From Hyphomonas jannaschiana VP2 (GTDB taxonomy: Bacteria; Pseudomonadota; Alphaproteobacteria; Caulobacterales; Hyphomonadaceae), in assembly GCF_000685215.1 (NCBI RefSeq), contig NZ_ARYJ01000007.1, positions 62,001-126,000 of the forward strand: a stretch of DNA of 64,000 nt. The letters are read 5' to 3'. The position numbers and the translations under genes were made by a program. Positions 29,600 through 40,500 of this stretch are shown in pieces (position 1 is the first letter of the stretch; each line of letters starts with the position of its first letter). The notes beneath the pieces were generated by a model. The model was not told where the DNA came from, did not search any database, and saw only the letters and a program-made list of their open reading frames with translations.

Positions 29600-30898
29600 A
29601 TGAACATAACCAGACGACTGGTCATGAAGGGCGCCGCTGTTGCAGCGGCGTCCTTTACGACAGAAACCGCCTGTACCGCTGCGCCGGTGCCGGCCTCTGC
29701 AGGGGAGCGGACAGTGCAGGACATCGCGAGCGACGAAGCCTTCTGGCGTCCAATTGTGGCGCAATACGATGTCACGCCGGATGTCGTGAATTTCGAGAAT
29801 GGCTATTGGGGCCTTATGGCGAAGCCCGTCCTGGAGGCCTTCGTCCGGAACACTGAAAAAGTAAACCGCAACAATTCCTGGTATGCACGCCGGGACTATT
29901 ATGCGGAGATCCAGCCGATCCATGCGCGCATCGCGGCCTTCCTCGGCGCCGGTGCTGACGAAATCGTCTTCACCCGAAACGCTACCGAATCTCTTCAGGC
30001 GCTGGTCGGCGGCTACAACCGCCTGAAGCCCGGCGATGCCGTGATGTATGCCGACCTCGATTACGACTCGATCCAGACAGCGATGGACACCAAGGCCGAA
30101 CGGGAAGGTGCCTCGGTTGTCCGCATCGACATCCCGGAACCGGTGACCTTTGATGGCCTGATAGACACATACCGGCGGGCATTGGAAGCGAACCCGAAAG
30201 TGCGCCTCCTGCTGCTGACCCATATCAGCCACCGCACCGGCCTGATGATCCCTGTGCGCGAAATCGTCGAAATGGCGCGCGGCTTTGATGTGGATTGCAT
30301 CGTTGATGCAGCCCATTCCTGGGGTCAGACCGATTTCCGCATGGAAGACCTCGGCGCGGACTTTGTCGGCTTCAATCTGCATAAATGGATCGGCGCACCA
30401 ATCGGGGCAGGCCTCATCTATATCCGGCAGGATCGGCTGGCCGACATTTCGCCGGACATGTCCGAACGGCCGGAGGGCGTCGGCACGATCTACCATCGCA
30501 TCCATACGGGCACGACGAATTTCGCGACCTTCCTGACGTTGAAGGATGCGCTCGATTTCCATGAACTCGTCGGACCGGCGCGCAAGGCTGCCCGCGTGGC
30601 TTACCTGCGCGACCTCTGGGCAGAGGAAATGCGCGGCGACGATGGGATCGAGATCCTGACACCGTCAGACCCGCGCCTGCATGCCGCGATCACATCCTTC
30701 CGCTTCAAGGGCAGGACGAGCGTCGACGACAACAAGGCCATCGTGAACGCGCTTGTGGAGAAACACGGCATCTTCGCCGTGCACCGCGACGGCGTCGCCA
30801 AAGGCGCCTGCGTTCGCGTGACGCCGACGCTCTACAACACGCCAGACCAGTGTTTGCAGCTTGTGCGGGCACTCCGTTCGCTTTTGGCGGAAACCTGA
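29600..30898 (+). CDS. Secreted class V aminotransferase-fold PLP enzyme
   Basis: A 432-residue PLP enzyme of aminotransferase class V, nearest in style to isopenicillin N epimerase and the periplasmic pyoverdine enzyme PvdN. The N-terminus MNITRRLVMKGAAVAAASF carries a twin-arginine motif, so it should be folded in the cytosol and exported by Tat with its cofactor. The core shows NFENGYWGLMA near residue 64, the ATESLQALVGGYN cofactor loop near 128, DAAHSWGQTDF with the PLP-stacking Asp and the Schiff-base lysine in LHKWIGAP near 261. Flanking TonB receptors suggest it modifies an imported amino-acid or peptide-like ligand in the periplasm. Confidence 0.85.
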   Translation: MNITRRLVMKGAAVAAASFTTETACTAAPVPASAGERTVQDIASDEAFWRPIVAQYDVTPDVVNFENGYWGLMAKPVLEAFVRNTEKVNRNNSWYARRDYYAEIQPIHARIAAFLGAGADEIVFTRNATESLQALVGGYNRLKPGDAVMYADLDYDSIQTAMDTKAEREGASVVRIDIPEPVTFDGLIDTYRRALEANPKVRLLLLTHISHRTGLMIPVREIVEMARGFDVDCIVDAAHSWGQTDFRMEDLGADFVGFNLHKWIGAPIGAGLIYIRQDRLADISPDMSERPEGVGTIYHRIHTGTTNFATFLTLKDALDFHELVGPARKAARVAYLRDLWAEEMRGDDGIEILTPSDPRLHAAITSFRFKGRTSVDDNKAIVNALVEKHGIFAVHRDGVAKGACVRVTPTLYNTPDQCLQLVRALRSLLAET

Positions 30899-31045
30899 TG
30901 TCCGGCACAGGGCCAGACTGCGGCATTTGAGTTTCACTGGCTGAGGAATGGCCGTTGCGGGCGGCTATTGTCATCTGCCTGTCATCGGGATCGGCTTCTT
31001 AGGGGTGACTCCAACGCGGAATGCGAGGGCCTCCCCGAGGGACCA

Positions 31046-33733
31046 ATGCGATCGGCCTGCCTGTTCCTGCTGACCTGTGTGGCCGCGGTGCTCCCGGCAG
31101 TTGCGCAGACTCATTCCCTGCGCCTGCCGGACATGCCGCTGGCAGACGCCATCAACCTGCTGGCAGAGCAAACCGATACCGTCATCATTGCGGAAGCGTC
31201 GGACCTGGCCGGGCTGAGCGCGAAACCTCTGTCCGGTCAAATGGAAGTCGACGAGGCGCTGGCGGCCTTGTTGTCCGGTACATCCCTGAGCGTCAGCCGG
31301 GACAGGAATGGGGTCTGGATCATCCGGCGCCAGCAGCCCGAAAGGGCCGCGCCTGAATCTTCGGCTCATCGCCCGCCGGCGATCCGTCCCGTCCCGTTGC
31401 CTCCACCAGCCATCGACCTGCCGCGAACCTATGACACGATCATTGTGACTGGTTCCCGGGCCGGCTTGCAGGCCTGGGAAAGCCTGTCGCCGGTCGACGT
31501 ACTGGACCAGACTGACCTCGCAGCGCCTGTGTCGGATGATTTTTCGGATGTGCTGGCAGACAATCTGCCCGGTTTTTTCGTCCAGCGCCGGCCGCTCAGC
31601 GATGGCGCCGTGTTCGTGCGGCCCTACAGCCTGCGGAACCTGTCTGCGGATCACACGCTGATCCTGGTCAATGGCAAGCGGCGCCACCGTTCCGCTATGC
31701 TGAACACAGGCGGGTCCCAGTCGCCGGACCTGTCGAAGATCCCCACCAATGCCATCCAGCGTGTTGAGATCCTGCGAGACGGGGCATCGGCGCAATATGG
31801 ATCCGATGCGATTGCCGGTGTGCTCAACATTATCACCCGCGATGACGCACTGGCAGAGGGCTTCGCGCAATACAGCCAGTACTATGAAGGGGACGGTATC
31901 CAGAAGCGCCTCGGCCTGGGCGGCGGCGCGCGGGGAGGCGCGGGCGGTTTCCGGCTCAGCCTCGATTACAGCGATGCCGCGCCGACATCGCGCGCCCGTC
32001 AGCGCCTCGACGCCCTGCAGTATCTGGAAGAACATCCGGAGGCGGACATCGCCGATCCGGTCCAGAAATGGGGGCAGCCGGAACGGGAGGATGTCCGCGC
32101 GCTCCTGATTGCAGACCGGGACGTCGGGATCGGCCAGCTCTACACCCTAATCAATGCGAGCCGGGGGCAGGGCGTGAGCGACTTCAACTGGCGAAGTCCG
32201 GCCACACCCAGTGTCTATGCAGCCAGCGCGGCCTTCGGCGACTGGTCGCTGATCGACATCTATCCCAATGGGTTCACCCCGCAATTCGGGCAGGAAGAGC
32301 GCGATGTCTCCGCAACACTCGGCCTGAAAGGCGTCTCGGCGGGCGGCCTGACTTATGATTTCAGTGCCGGGTTTGGCGAGAACCGGATCGACTATTTTCT
32401 CTATGACACGATCAACGCTTCCATGGGGCCGGACAGCCCGACACAGTTCGACGCCGGCGGCCTGCGCCAGCAGGAATTCAATCTGAATGCGGATTTCCGG
32501 ACCCGGCTCCCTGCGCCGCCGTCTTTTGCCCGGCCAATCGATCTTGCCTTCGGCCTGGAACACAGGCTGGAACGCTACGCCATCGCGGCGGGTGATCCGG
32601 CCTCCTATGAAATCGGCCCCGGCGCGGTGGATGGCCTGACGTCCGGTTCGAACGGGTTTCCGGGCTATACGCAGGATCAGGCGAAGACATACGACCAGAC
32701 CAACTGGGCCGCCTATGCGGATGTTGAGGCGCGTCCAGGTGACAATAGCCAGCTTGGTGTTGCCCTGCGGTTCGAGGAGTTCGACACGTTCGGCAGCCGC
32801 CTGAATGGCAAGCTGTCCTATCGCCGGGATTTGCTCGCAGGCCTTGCCGTCCGCGCCACGGTCTCGACCGGCTTCAAGGCTCCGACACCAGCGCAACTTT
32901 TCTCGGAGCGGACATCGCAAGGCGTCGCGCCTGATACACTGGATGTTTACACCAATGGTCGCTTCAGCCCGACAGGTCCGGTGGCGGACATTTTGAGCGA
33001 ACGGCCGGATGTCGACATCGCGCCATTGAAGCCCGAAACCTCCATCAATCTCTCCACCGGGCTGGTCTTCCGGCCCATGAACGGCCTGGTGGCGAGCGCT
33101 GATGTCTATAGAACGGAGGTCCGTGACCGGATCTTTACATCGGAAAACTACACGCTGGACCCGGTTGAACGTATGCGCCTGGCGGCATTGGGCGTGCCGG
33201 GCGGAGAAAGCATCACGGAGGTCGGCTTCTACCAGAACAGCTTCGTGACACGAACGTCCGGGATTGATCTTGTGCTGGACTATGACCGGCGGCTTGTGGG
33301 CGGGGATCTCGCCCTCGGCCTGTCGTTCAATTACAACAATACCGACGTGCTGAATTCCGACTTCGTAGACAATCCGTCCCGGGTCGACCGGTTCGAACGG
33401 CTCTATCCCCGTTTCTCGACCCATGCGTCCGCGGGCTTCAGACGAGGGCCCTGGTCGTTCCATACGAAACTCAGGTGGATTGGTCCCTGGGTAGATTACA
33501 CCAATCAGGATGCTGATTTTATTCAGGAGTTTGGTGCAGAAGTTTTCATTGATGCGAGTGTATCAATCGAACTGGACGACAAGACGACGCTGAGCTTCGG
33601 TGCGGAAAACCTTTTCAACCAATATCCGGATGAAGCTGTCCTGGAGGTCAGCAAGGGGCTGATCTATTCCCGCAATGCCCCTTATGACACGGATGGCGGG
33701 CAGTATTTCCTGCGGCTGAGTGCACGCTTTTAA
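31046..33733 (+). CDS. TonB-dependent receptor with STN signalling domain
   Basis: An 895-residue outer-membrane transducer. The start is ATG 31046 (MRSACLFLLTCVAAVLPAVA signal), after a GAGGGA element. Residues 25-90 form the STN domain (LRLPDMPLADAINLLAEQTD), a proline-rich linker follows, then the TonB box TIIVTGS near 135, the plug and the barrel. The STN domain is what a FecR periplasmic region binds, so this protein, not the first receptor, should trigger the sigma factor at 25406. It shares long near-identical blocks with the first receptor, such as ILRDGASAQYGSDAIAGV, indicating duplication with gain or loss of the STN module. Confidence 0.93.
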   Translation: MRSACLFLLTCVAAVLPAVAQTHSLRLPDMPLADAINLLAEQTDTVIIAEASDLAGLSAKPLSGQMEVDEALAALLSGTSLSVSRDRNGVWIIRRQQPERAAPESSAHRPPAIRPVPLPPPAIDLPRTYDTIIVTGSRAGLQAWESLSPVDVLDQTDLAAPVSDDFSDVLADNLPGFFVQRRPLSDGAVFVRPYSLRNLSADHTLILVNGKRRHRSAMLNTGGSQSPDLSKIPTNAIQRVEILRDGASAQYGSDAIAGVLNIITRDDALAEGFAQYSQYYEGDGIQKRLGLGGGARGGAGGFRLSLDYSDAAPTSRARQRLDALQYLEEHPEADIADPVQKWGQPEREDVRALLIADRDVGIGQLYTLINASRGQGVSDFNWRSPATPSVYAASAAFGDWSLIDIYPNGFTPQFGQEERDVSATLGLKGVSAGGLTYDFSAGFGENRIDYFLYDTINASMGPDSPTQFDAGGLRQQEFNLNADFRTRLPAPPSFARPIDLAFGLEHRLERYAIAAGDPASYEIGPGAVDGLTSGSNGFPGYTQDQAKTYDQTNWAAYADVEARPGDNSQLGVALRFEEFDTFGSRLNGKLSYRRDLLAGLAVRATVSTGFKAPTPAQLFSERTSQGVAPDTLDVYTNGRFSPTGPVADILSERPDVDIAPLKPETSINLSTGLVFRPMNGLVASADVYRTEVRDRIFTSENYTLDPVERMRLAALGVPGGESITEVGFYQNSFVTRTSGIDLVLDYDRRLVGGDLALGLSFNYNNTDVLNSDFVDNPSRVDRFERLYPRFSTHASAGFRRGPWSFHTKLRWIGPWVDYTNQDADFIQEFGAEVFIDASVSIELDDKTTLSFGAENLFNQYPDEAVLEVSKGLIYSRNAPYDTDGGQYFLRLSARF

Positions 33734-33883
33734 TCACACCACGTGTCTCGCTTTGAATTGAAAATTCACCTTGAGAAAGTGCCGTGTGAAACACTCCAAA
33801 TATCTGCTGTCGGCAATTTTCAGTCCTTCCTCTCCGCCACTTTTCTGGCCGGTCTGTTTTGATGTCTGAGCTGGCGTCCGGAA

Positions 33884-34585
33884 ATGCGCGGGTCTAAAAG
33901 GCTGCGGACGATGTTGCAGGATTTCAAACCCTTCCCTGAATGTGGTCCCCCGGAGCGCGGCGCGGAGGGGGCGTGGTTCTGGCATTCCGCATCGGGGCCT
34001 GTGAACGAGGCCGTGCTCTCGGCTAATGAGAAAGCCCGCATTACACGCCTGATGTCGCCCGAAAAGCGGGCGCGGCTTGGCCATAGCCTGAGCCGCCGCC
34101 GCGAGCTCCTGTCCAGCCTTTTGGGGGCGCCTGCCACTGACATTGTCATCGCCCACAATCAGGCCGGAAGGCCCTTCCTGCCAGACTTTCCGGATGTCTC
34201 GGTCAGCTTTTCAGACAGCGGGGCGGCTAATGCCCTGGCCCTCGTGCGGTCGCGGCATGTCGGGGTGGATGTTGAAACAATCCGTCCAATTGGCTGGCAT
34301 GCCATGCTTCCCATGCTTTCGTCTGAGGATGAAGCCAGAGAGGTGCGCAACGCTGTCGAGGGCGCAGGGGGACTCGCCGCTTTCTTCTGCTGCTGGGCCG
34401 CCAAGGAGGCGATCCTGAAGGCGGCCGGAACGGGGCTGAAGGGCGGTGCACCAAGACTTCGCCTGCCTCAGGCGTTTATCTCAGGTCAGCAGGACCGGTT
34501 CAGTCTTGAGCACGATGGCCTGAGCCTGCGGGTGGAGCGTTTCCAGATCGGCGATCTGGTTCTCAGCCGTGCCACATCCGTCTAG
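33884..34585 (+). CDS. pfaE: Sfp-type phosphopantetheinyl transferase
   Basis: A 233-residue 4'-phosphopantetheinyl transferase. The magnesium and CoA-binding motifs are GVDVETI near residue 127 and the WAAKEAILKAAGTGLKGG helix near 167-184; a third conserved stretch is GRPFLPDFPDVSVSFS near 97. It would charge the two ACP domains of the facing PfaA, which is the function called PfaE in marine gene clusters. The start could also be ATG 33911, since neither has a clear Shine-Dalgarno. It is convergent with the PfaC-like gene and the two TAG stops share the palindrome CTAG (34582-34585). Confidence 0.88.
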   Translation: MRGSKRLRTMLQDFKPFPECGPPERGAEGAWFWHSASGPVNEAVLSANEKARITRLMSPEKRARLGHSLSRRRELLSSLLGAPATDIVIAHNQAGRPFLPDFPDVSVSFSDSGAANALALVRSRHVGVDVETIRPIGWHAMLPMLSSEDEAREVRNAVEGAGGLAAFFCCWAAKEAILKAAGTGLKGGAPRLRLPQAFISGQQDRFSLEHDGLSLRVERFQIGDLVLSRATSV

Positions 34586-37500
34586 CCAAGATCCTTCAGA
34601 GAAACACACATCGGTCCGACCTCGTAGACGCGTAGCCCATCCCGCCAGAGGCTGCCCCGGGCGGTGATCAGAATATCGTCTTCCCGGTCATCGATGCTCA
34701 GGATTTCCATCACGCTGGTGACTGTTTTGCGCTCCGGCGTGACCTGGCCACGATAGCTCCACTTCATGGGGGCATTCGGTGCCAACGTGGTGAGGTGCGG
34801 ATGGGTCATGCCTTTCTGCAGGCCCTTCTTCCAGACGAGCTGCGTCAGCGCCTGGACCAGCGCATCGAGCCCCAGGGATCCGGGCTGGACAGGATCCTGA
34901 TAGAAGTGCGCCTTGAAGTACCACGCATACGGATCGACATGTTGTTGCGCGCGGATCAGGCCAAGGCCCGCTTCGCCGCCATTCGGGTCGCAGAAATCAA
35001 CCTCGTCGATCATTTTCATCCGGCCGGAAGCGCGCGGCTCCTCCATGTCGATCTGGACCGGTGCCGGTCGCAGATCGAATGCCGATGTGAAGTGAGGTTT
35101 GGCCGGAAGGCCCGCCTGCCGCACAAGCGAGGCAGGCGGGAAGAAGCCAAATTGCGTCTTCAGGTCCAGAACCTTGCGGCCATCACCCGTGACCACGTCC
35201 ACATCAAACGACACAAGGGTCATCGGACCGACCTTGGCGATATTCGTCAGGGTGCTGCGGACCTTCAGCATACCGTCATGACGGCCCACTTCCATATGCA
35301 GGAAACCATCGCCCTCGAGGTTGCGGAACCGCAGGGTGCCAACAAGCGCAAAGCCGGAATGGCTGGCGAGCCAGCCGCATGGCTGAAGCGCAATCTCGCA
35401 CAGAACAGCAAACGGCATTGTGCCATTGACGTTGTCGTCGAAATACCAGGCATCTGCCGGTATGTCGTATTCCGCGGTCATCGTCGCGCCGAGCGTTTCT
35501 TCGGCCGGGCGTGTGGTGACGGACGTCACCCGCGAGATGAAATGGTAAGGCGGCTGGGGCAGGCGCGGTACGTTGCCCTGATCGTCGTAGCGGCGGTACA
35601 TGTCACCGAAGGCTGCGGAGGGGGCGCCGTTTGCACAGTCCAGCAAGGCGGCCTGGTCGCCACGGCTTTCCCGCTCTGGGCCGATCAGGAGCGGCTTGGC
35701 GTCGACCCGCGGAGCCGGCCAGTTGCGGCGCATGCGGATGCCGAACCGCGGGCAGTGGAAGACCTTGTGCCCATCGCAGCGCGCCAGAAGGGAGGCGTAT
35801 ATTTCCGGTGTCTCACCATCGATGATTTCATCGATGAAGACTTCATACGTTACATCATGATCCTTGTCCGGAATAACCTGTCCCCGGCAAACGAACTTCG
35901 CCGTGTGTCCCGGAATGGGTTCAAACACATATCCATCCCGTTCAACCGTAAGGCCCACAGCCGCCGCATAGAACTCCAGAGTCTGAACTGCTGCTTCCGC
36001 CATCAGTGTGCCGGGCATGCAGGGATCTTTGTGGAAGTGGCCGTCATAGAACCAGCTGTTTGCAGGCGTTGCTGCCCGCGCGCGGAGGTAACCCCGTTTC
36101 CAGGGCCCGCCCTGTGGATCGAAGGCGATCACCTCGTCGAATAGGGCAAGTTTTCCGTCAGGAATATGAGGGGGATTGGAATGGGCCGCGCAAAGCTCGA
36201 AGCCTTTGCCGAAACAGGCAAAGGCGTCGCCCTCGCGGAACGCGCTGACATCTGCAGCCGAGAATTTACGTTTCTGGCTGACGCGCTGTGGGGTAAATTC
36301 GACCGGCGTGGCGGTCGGGGGCGCGTCCCTGGTTGCGTCCCAGATCACGCCTTTGCTGTTGGCGAGTTCTTCATCCGTGAAAAAGCCTGCTTGCCCATTG
36401 CGCACCGAGAAGGCGAGCCGGCTGGCTGCGTAACAGTCATACTGGAAGAAAAACATCCGGACCCCGGCAAGCTCGGCGTGGCCGGTGATTTCGATCTGGA
36501 ATTTCAGCGTGTCTTCCTCGGAAGGGAGGCCGCCCTCGTGGAAGGTGATTTCGCACCCGAGCAGGCGGTAGACACGCTCATCCCTGTTTTGCAGGTCAGC
36601 GCCCATCCAGCCAATCAGGGTCAGGTCTGCCTGGCCGCATTCGATCAGCGGCCCGGGGCGCACGCGTCCATCATGGACAAAGTCTTTGTGCCCGGAGAGG
36701 TCGGTTTCGGTCCAGATGGTCCCGGCGGCGTCTTCCCGGGGTGCCGCATCGATTCCGGTGATCCGGTCGACGAGCAGCAGCGGGGGAGCGGGCAGCCGGA
36801 CCTGCCGCTCGAAACCGTCCTGGGCGGAAAAATCCGGCCCGAAGAATTCCGACATCTTGCCACGGGTCGACGCCTCAATCGCCTTTCGGTCGCGCACCGG
36901 GCCGCTGGGCGAACGTGGCTTGAGCGGCGTCGTACCGCTCGTCACTTTGCGCGGCGGTTCGAGACATTTGTGCGGTTCGGAGGCTTTCCCCGGTGCGGCC
37001 GGGATCATGACCTGGTCCGCTATAGTCATGGCATAGTCCGGTATGCGCAGCCTGGGCGCATGAGGAAGAACGTTCTGGACAGGCTCTGGCGGGGCTTCGG
37101 CGATCTTGGGCATGGGGTAAGGTACCGGTCTGGTGACGTTCCATTTGCGGCGCGGAACGGTCTCGTTTTTCCTGGCTGCAGCGAGGGTTTCAAGCAGTGG
37201 CTTCAGGTCAATTTCGCGGCCATCGGCGTAGAGAAAGGCCGCGGCGTGGGCGATCTGGCCGAGATCGGATGCTTCGATCCGGTCTGTCGCAATAGCCTTA
37301 AAAGGCTTATCTTTCAGTGTCTTGGAGAGACTCGAGGTTAAGGTGTCCCGCGGGCCGAGCTCCAGGAAGGTCCGCACGCCATCCTTCCAGGCCTGACGGA
37401 CTGTCTTTGGGAAGTCGACCGTATCCACTGCCTGCCGCGTCAGCATATCCGCGACCCGATCCGTCTCAGGCTCGTAAGCAGCGTGTATGGCATTGGCATA

Positions 37501-40500
37501 GAGCCGCACACCAGAGCCCCGGTGCACCTCCCGCGTGTGCAGCCGCCGCCACGTATCGGCAAATGGCCGCATGGCTCTGGCATGCACGATCAGGTGCTGG
37601 TTCATCTTTACGCCGGCCTGTTTGCCGAATTCATCACAAAGCTGCTTGCAGGCGTCTGCGGGGCCACCGATCATGCAGTCGTCATCTGTGTAGATGATGG
37701 TGATCTCAACGCCGGGGTGCCGTACGAGCGCTTGTTTGATCTGATCGACTGGCGCCTGCAGTCGCCAGTTGGTCCAGTCTGACGGGACATTCGGGCCCCA
37801 GGCCTGTTTCGCGGTTTCGAACTCGCCGCCGATATGCCGCTCATACATCGCGGCTTTGGAGATTTCATCCAGCAGCGCGCCGGGGTCTTTCCAGTATCCA
37901 AATGAAAACAGTGCGTTGGACTCTCCCAATGAGAGGCCGATCGCGGCGTCAGGCTTCACCTTCAGCAGCTCAAGCCACAGGGTCGAGTGTGCCTGACTTA
38001 CCAGCGTACCGGCGCACAATTGCTCGAATTCGGTGAGGTTCGACCGAGACAGCAGGGCGGCAATCTCCTCCGCCCGGGACAATTTGGAGAGCGCTTTCCG
38101 GATCTCTGGAAATGCCATCAACAAGCGTCTTGCCATGCGCGGATACACGGCCGCAGAGCCGGTAAACATGAATGCCAGCTCACCCGCAGCTTCTCCTTCA
38201 CCGAAGTAGATGCCTTCTCCAGAAGGGGGCTGGCCTTCCGCGAGCGATTGCGCGGCGGAGGCGCGCAGCTTGTCGAGGTCGTCCGCATCGTGCGCGATTA
38301 GGGCAATCCGGCAGGCGCCCCGACCACCGTCCCGGCCGGCTTTCAATGCAGCGGCAAGTTTCCTCCGGCTGGCAGCGGCGGCGTGAAACATGAATGGCGT
38401 CGGCCGGAGTGGATCGGGCATGACCTGAGGTGGCTCAAGCGTAAATGAAACCGATGCACCGGCATTCGCCAGATCAGCCGCGACGGACATCTGTCGCTTT
38501 CTGCGTTTCAGGGAGAGTGCCGGAACGGCGCCAGACTCCATTAGCTTGTGGCTGTGAGCGTTCAGCAGACACTCCAGCGCGATCTGCACAAGAGGTGCGG
38601 CATCAGGGGCCTGGCCGTAGGTCTTGCGGAATAGATCCGTTTCCGGGCGGCCTTTTCTGCTCTTCCAGTCGACCGGGCTGATACTGGCAAGGATCGGATC
38701 TCCAGCCGCTTCAGCATCCTCGCGCCGCTTAAGAACAAGGGCGGCTGACGCGTCAGCGGGATGATCCACGCAAAACAGCTCAGCCAGCGCACGAGCACGA
38801 ACCGGTTCAGTCGCGAAATCCGCAACGGTCACAATGGCGGTAGACAGACGTCTGGTGGTCAGTGCATCCATCGCAAGGTCGAGCGCTGCCAATGCGCTGG
38901 CGGGACCAGCTGAAACGGAGAAGCCCATCCCGTGGATGTCCCGCGCGAACGTAATTCTGTTTGCCGTCATATTGGCCATAGCGCCCAGGACGGCGGCGGC
39001 ATCAAGCTGGGGCGCAACCTCGTCTGGCGACTGCGCCGGATTGGCTTTGGAGCGTTCTCTCAATGCCCAGCGCGCAGAGTCTGCCGCACAGGTCATACCG
39101 GCAAAAACGCCTGTTTCTTCAGCCTCATGGGAACTGATGCGACCAAGGGCTTCGCAGACAGAGGATAGAATGGCGAGTTGCTGCGGTTCTGCCTTAGCAA
39201 GGTCTTTGGGCGGTGAGCGGGCATAAACCGCATTGGCACCAATTTCCTCCAGCTTTTCCGGCGCTTTGATGGGATGGTTCATCAGGCGTCTGAGAACATT
39301 GTCTGTGGTGCAATCGCTGCCAGCCATCACGGATGCGGCGCAGATGACAATCTCCGGAGAAGGGGACGTCTTGATGACCCGGCTGCGGCTCTTCCGCGTG
39401 GCCGCTCGGTGCTCTTCCAGAATGAGGTGAGCATTGTTCCCACCAAACCCAAAATTACTGATGGCAGCTCGGCGCGGCTCTCCGGAATTTTTCCAGTTCT
39501 GCGCGGCGGTTGGAACGTCCATGGCGCTGTTTTGTACTGAATCCAGCAGCTCACCACTCAGAGGCGTAGGCGGTATGCGTTCCTCATTCATGGCTCCGGT
39601 AAGCTTCAGCACGCTGGCAAGGCCGGCAACAGTGATAAGATGGCCGGTATTGGCTTTAAGAGAGCCTAGAAGCAGATGATCAAGGTCTTTGTAGACGGAT
39701 GTGACCGACGAGATCTCAACGCCATCGCCGACTGCTGTACCTGTCGCGTGGCACTCTATATATTGGACAGAATGCGGATCTATTGCGCTGTCTTGCAGGG
39801 CCTTTTGCATCGCACTAGCCTGACCTTCCGCCGCAGGGGCAAGCAGGCCTTTGCGCCGCCCGTCATTGGACAAGCCACTGCCGCGGATTACGCCGTAGAC
39901 TTTTTCCCCGGCCTCCACATCTTTCAGGCGCTTCAGCACAAGGGCTGCGGCTCCTTCTGAGGGTACAAGTCCGTCCGCGCCTCTAACGAACGGGCGGGAT
40001 TGCCCCGTAGGGCTGAGCGCGTTCAGCGCCTCAAAGCCGATATGGAGGATCAGGTTGTCTGCCGCGTTAACGCCGGCGACGACGGCACAGTCGATCTGCC
40101 GGGCACCAAGTTTTCTGCAGGCAATATCGATGGCGTACAGAGACGATGCGCAGGCGGCGTCCAGCGAAAGACATGGGCCCGTGGCACGAAGTGATTCCGC
40201 GATCAGCTTGGCGGGCAGCGCAGAATTGAGAACAGAATGGGCTGGCGGCGTTTCTTCGTGTTTCCAGAACTGAGAAGCGAACGCGACATGACCTGCAGAG
40301 GGGTATGAGAGGTTCGCGACAAAAACACCGAGTGCGGACGGCCGTACTTTTGGACGACTAGCGTTATCCCATGCGTCGAGCGTGGCTTTTAGCGGCCAGC
40401 TGCAGACAGGGTCCAGCTCATTTGGATTGACGGATTTCAGCTTTGCCTGTCCAGGGTCGAAAATCTGATCGAACCTGCAAATGCGCCCGGATACATATGA

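Noticed and set aside
34795-37341. 449- and 391-codon frames antisense to the PfaC dehydratase region
   Set aside because: Both mirror the DH domains of PfaC; the amino-acid content is scrambled and no motif is seen.
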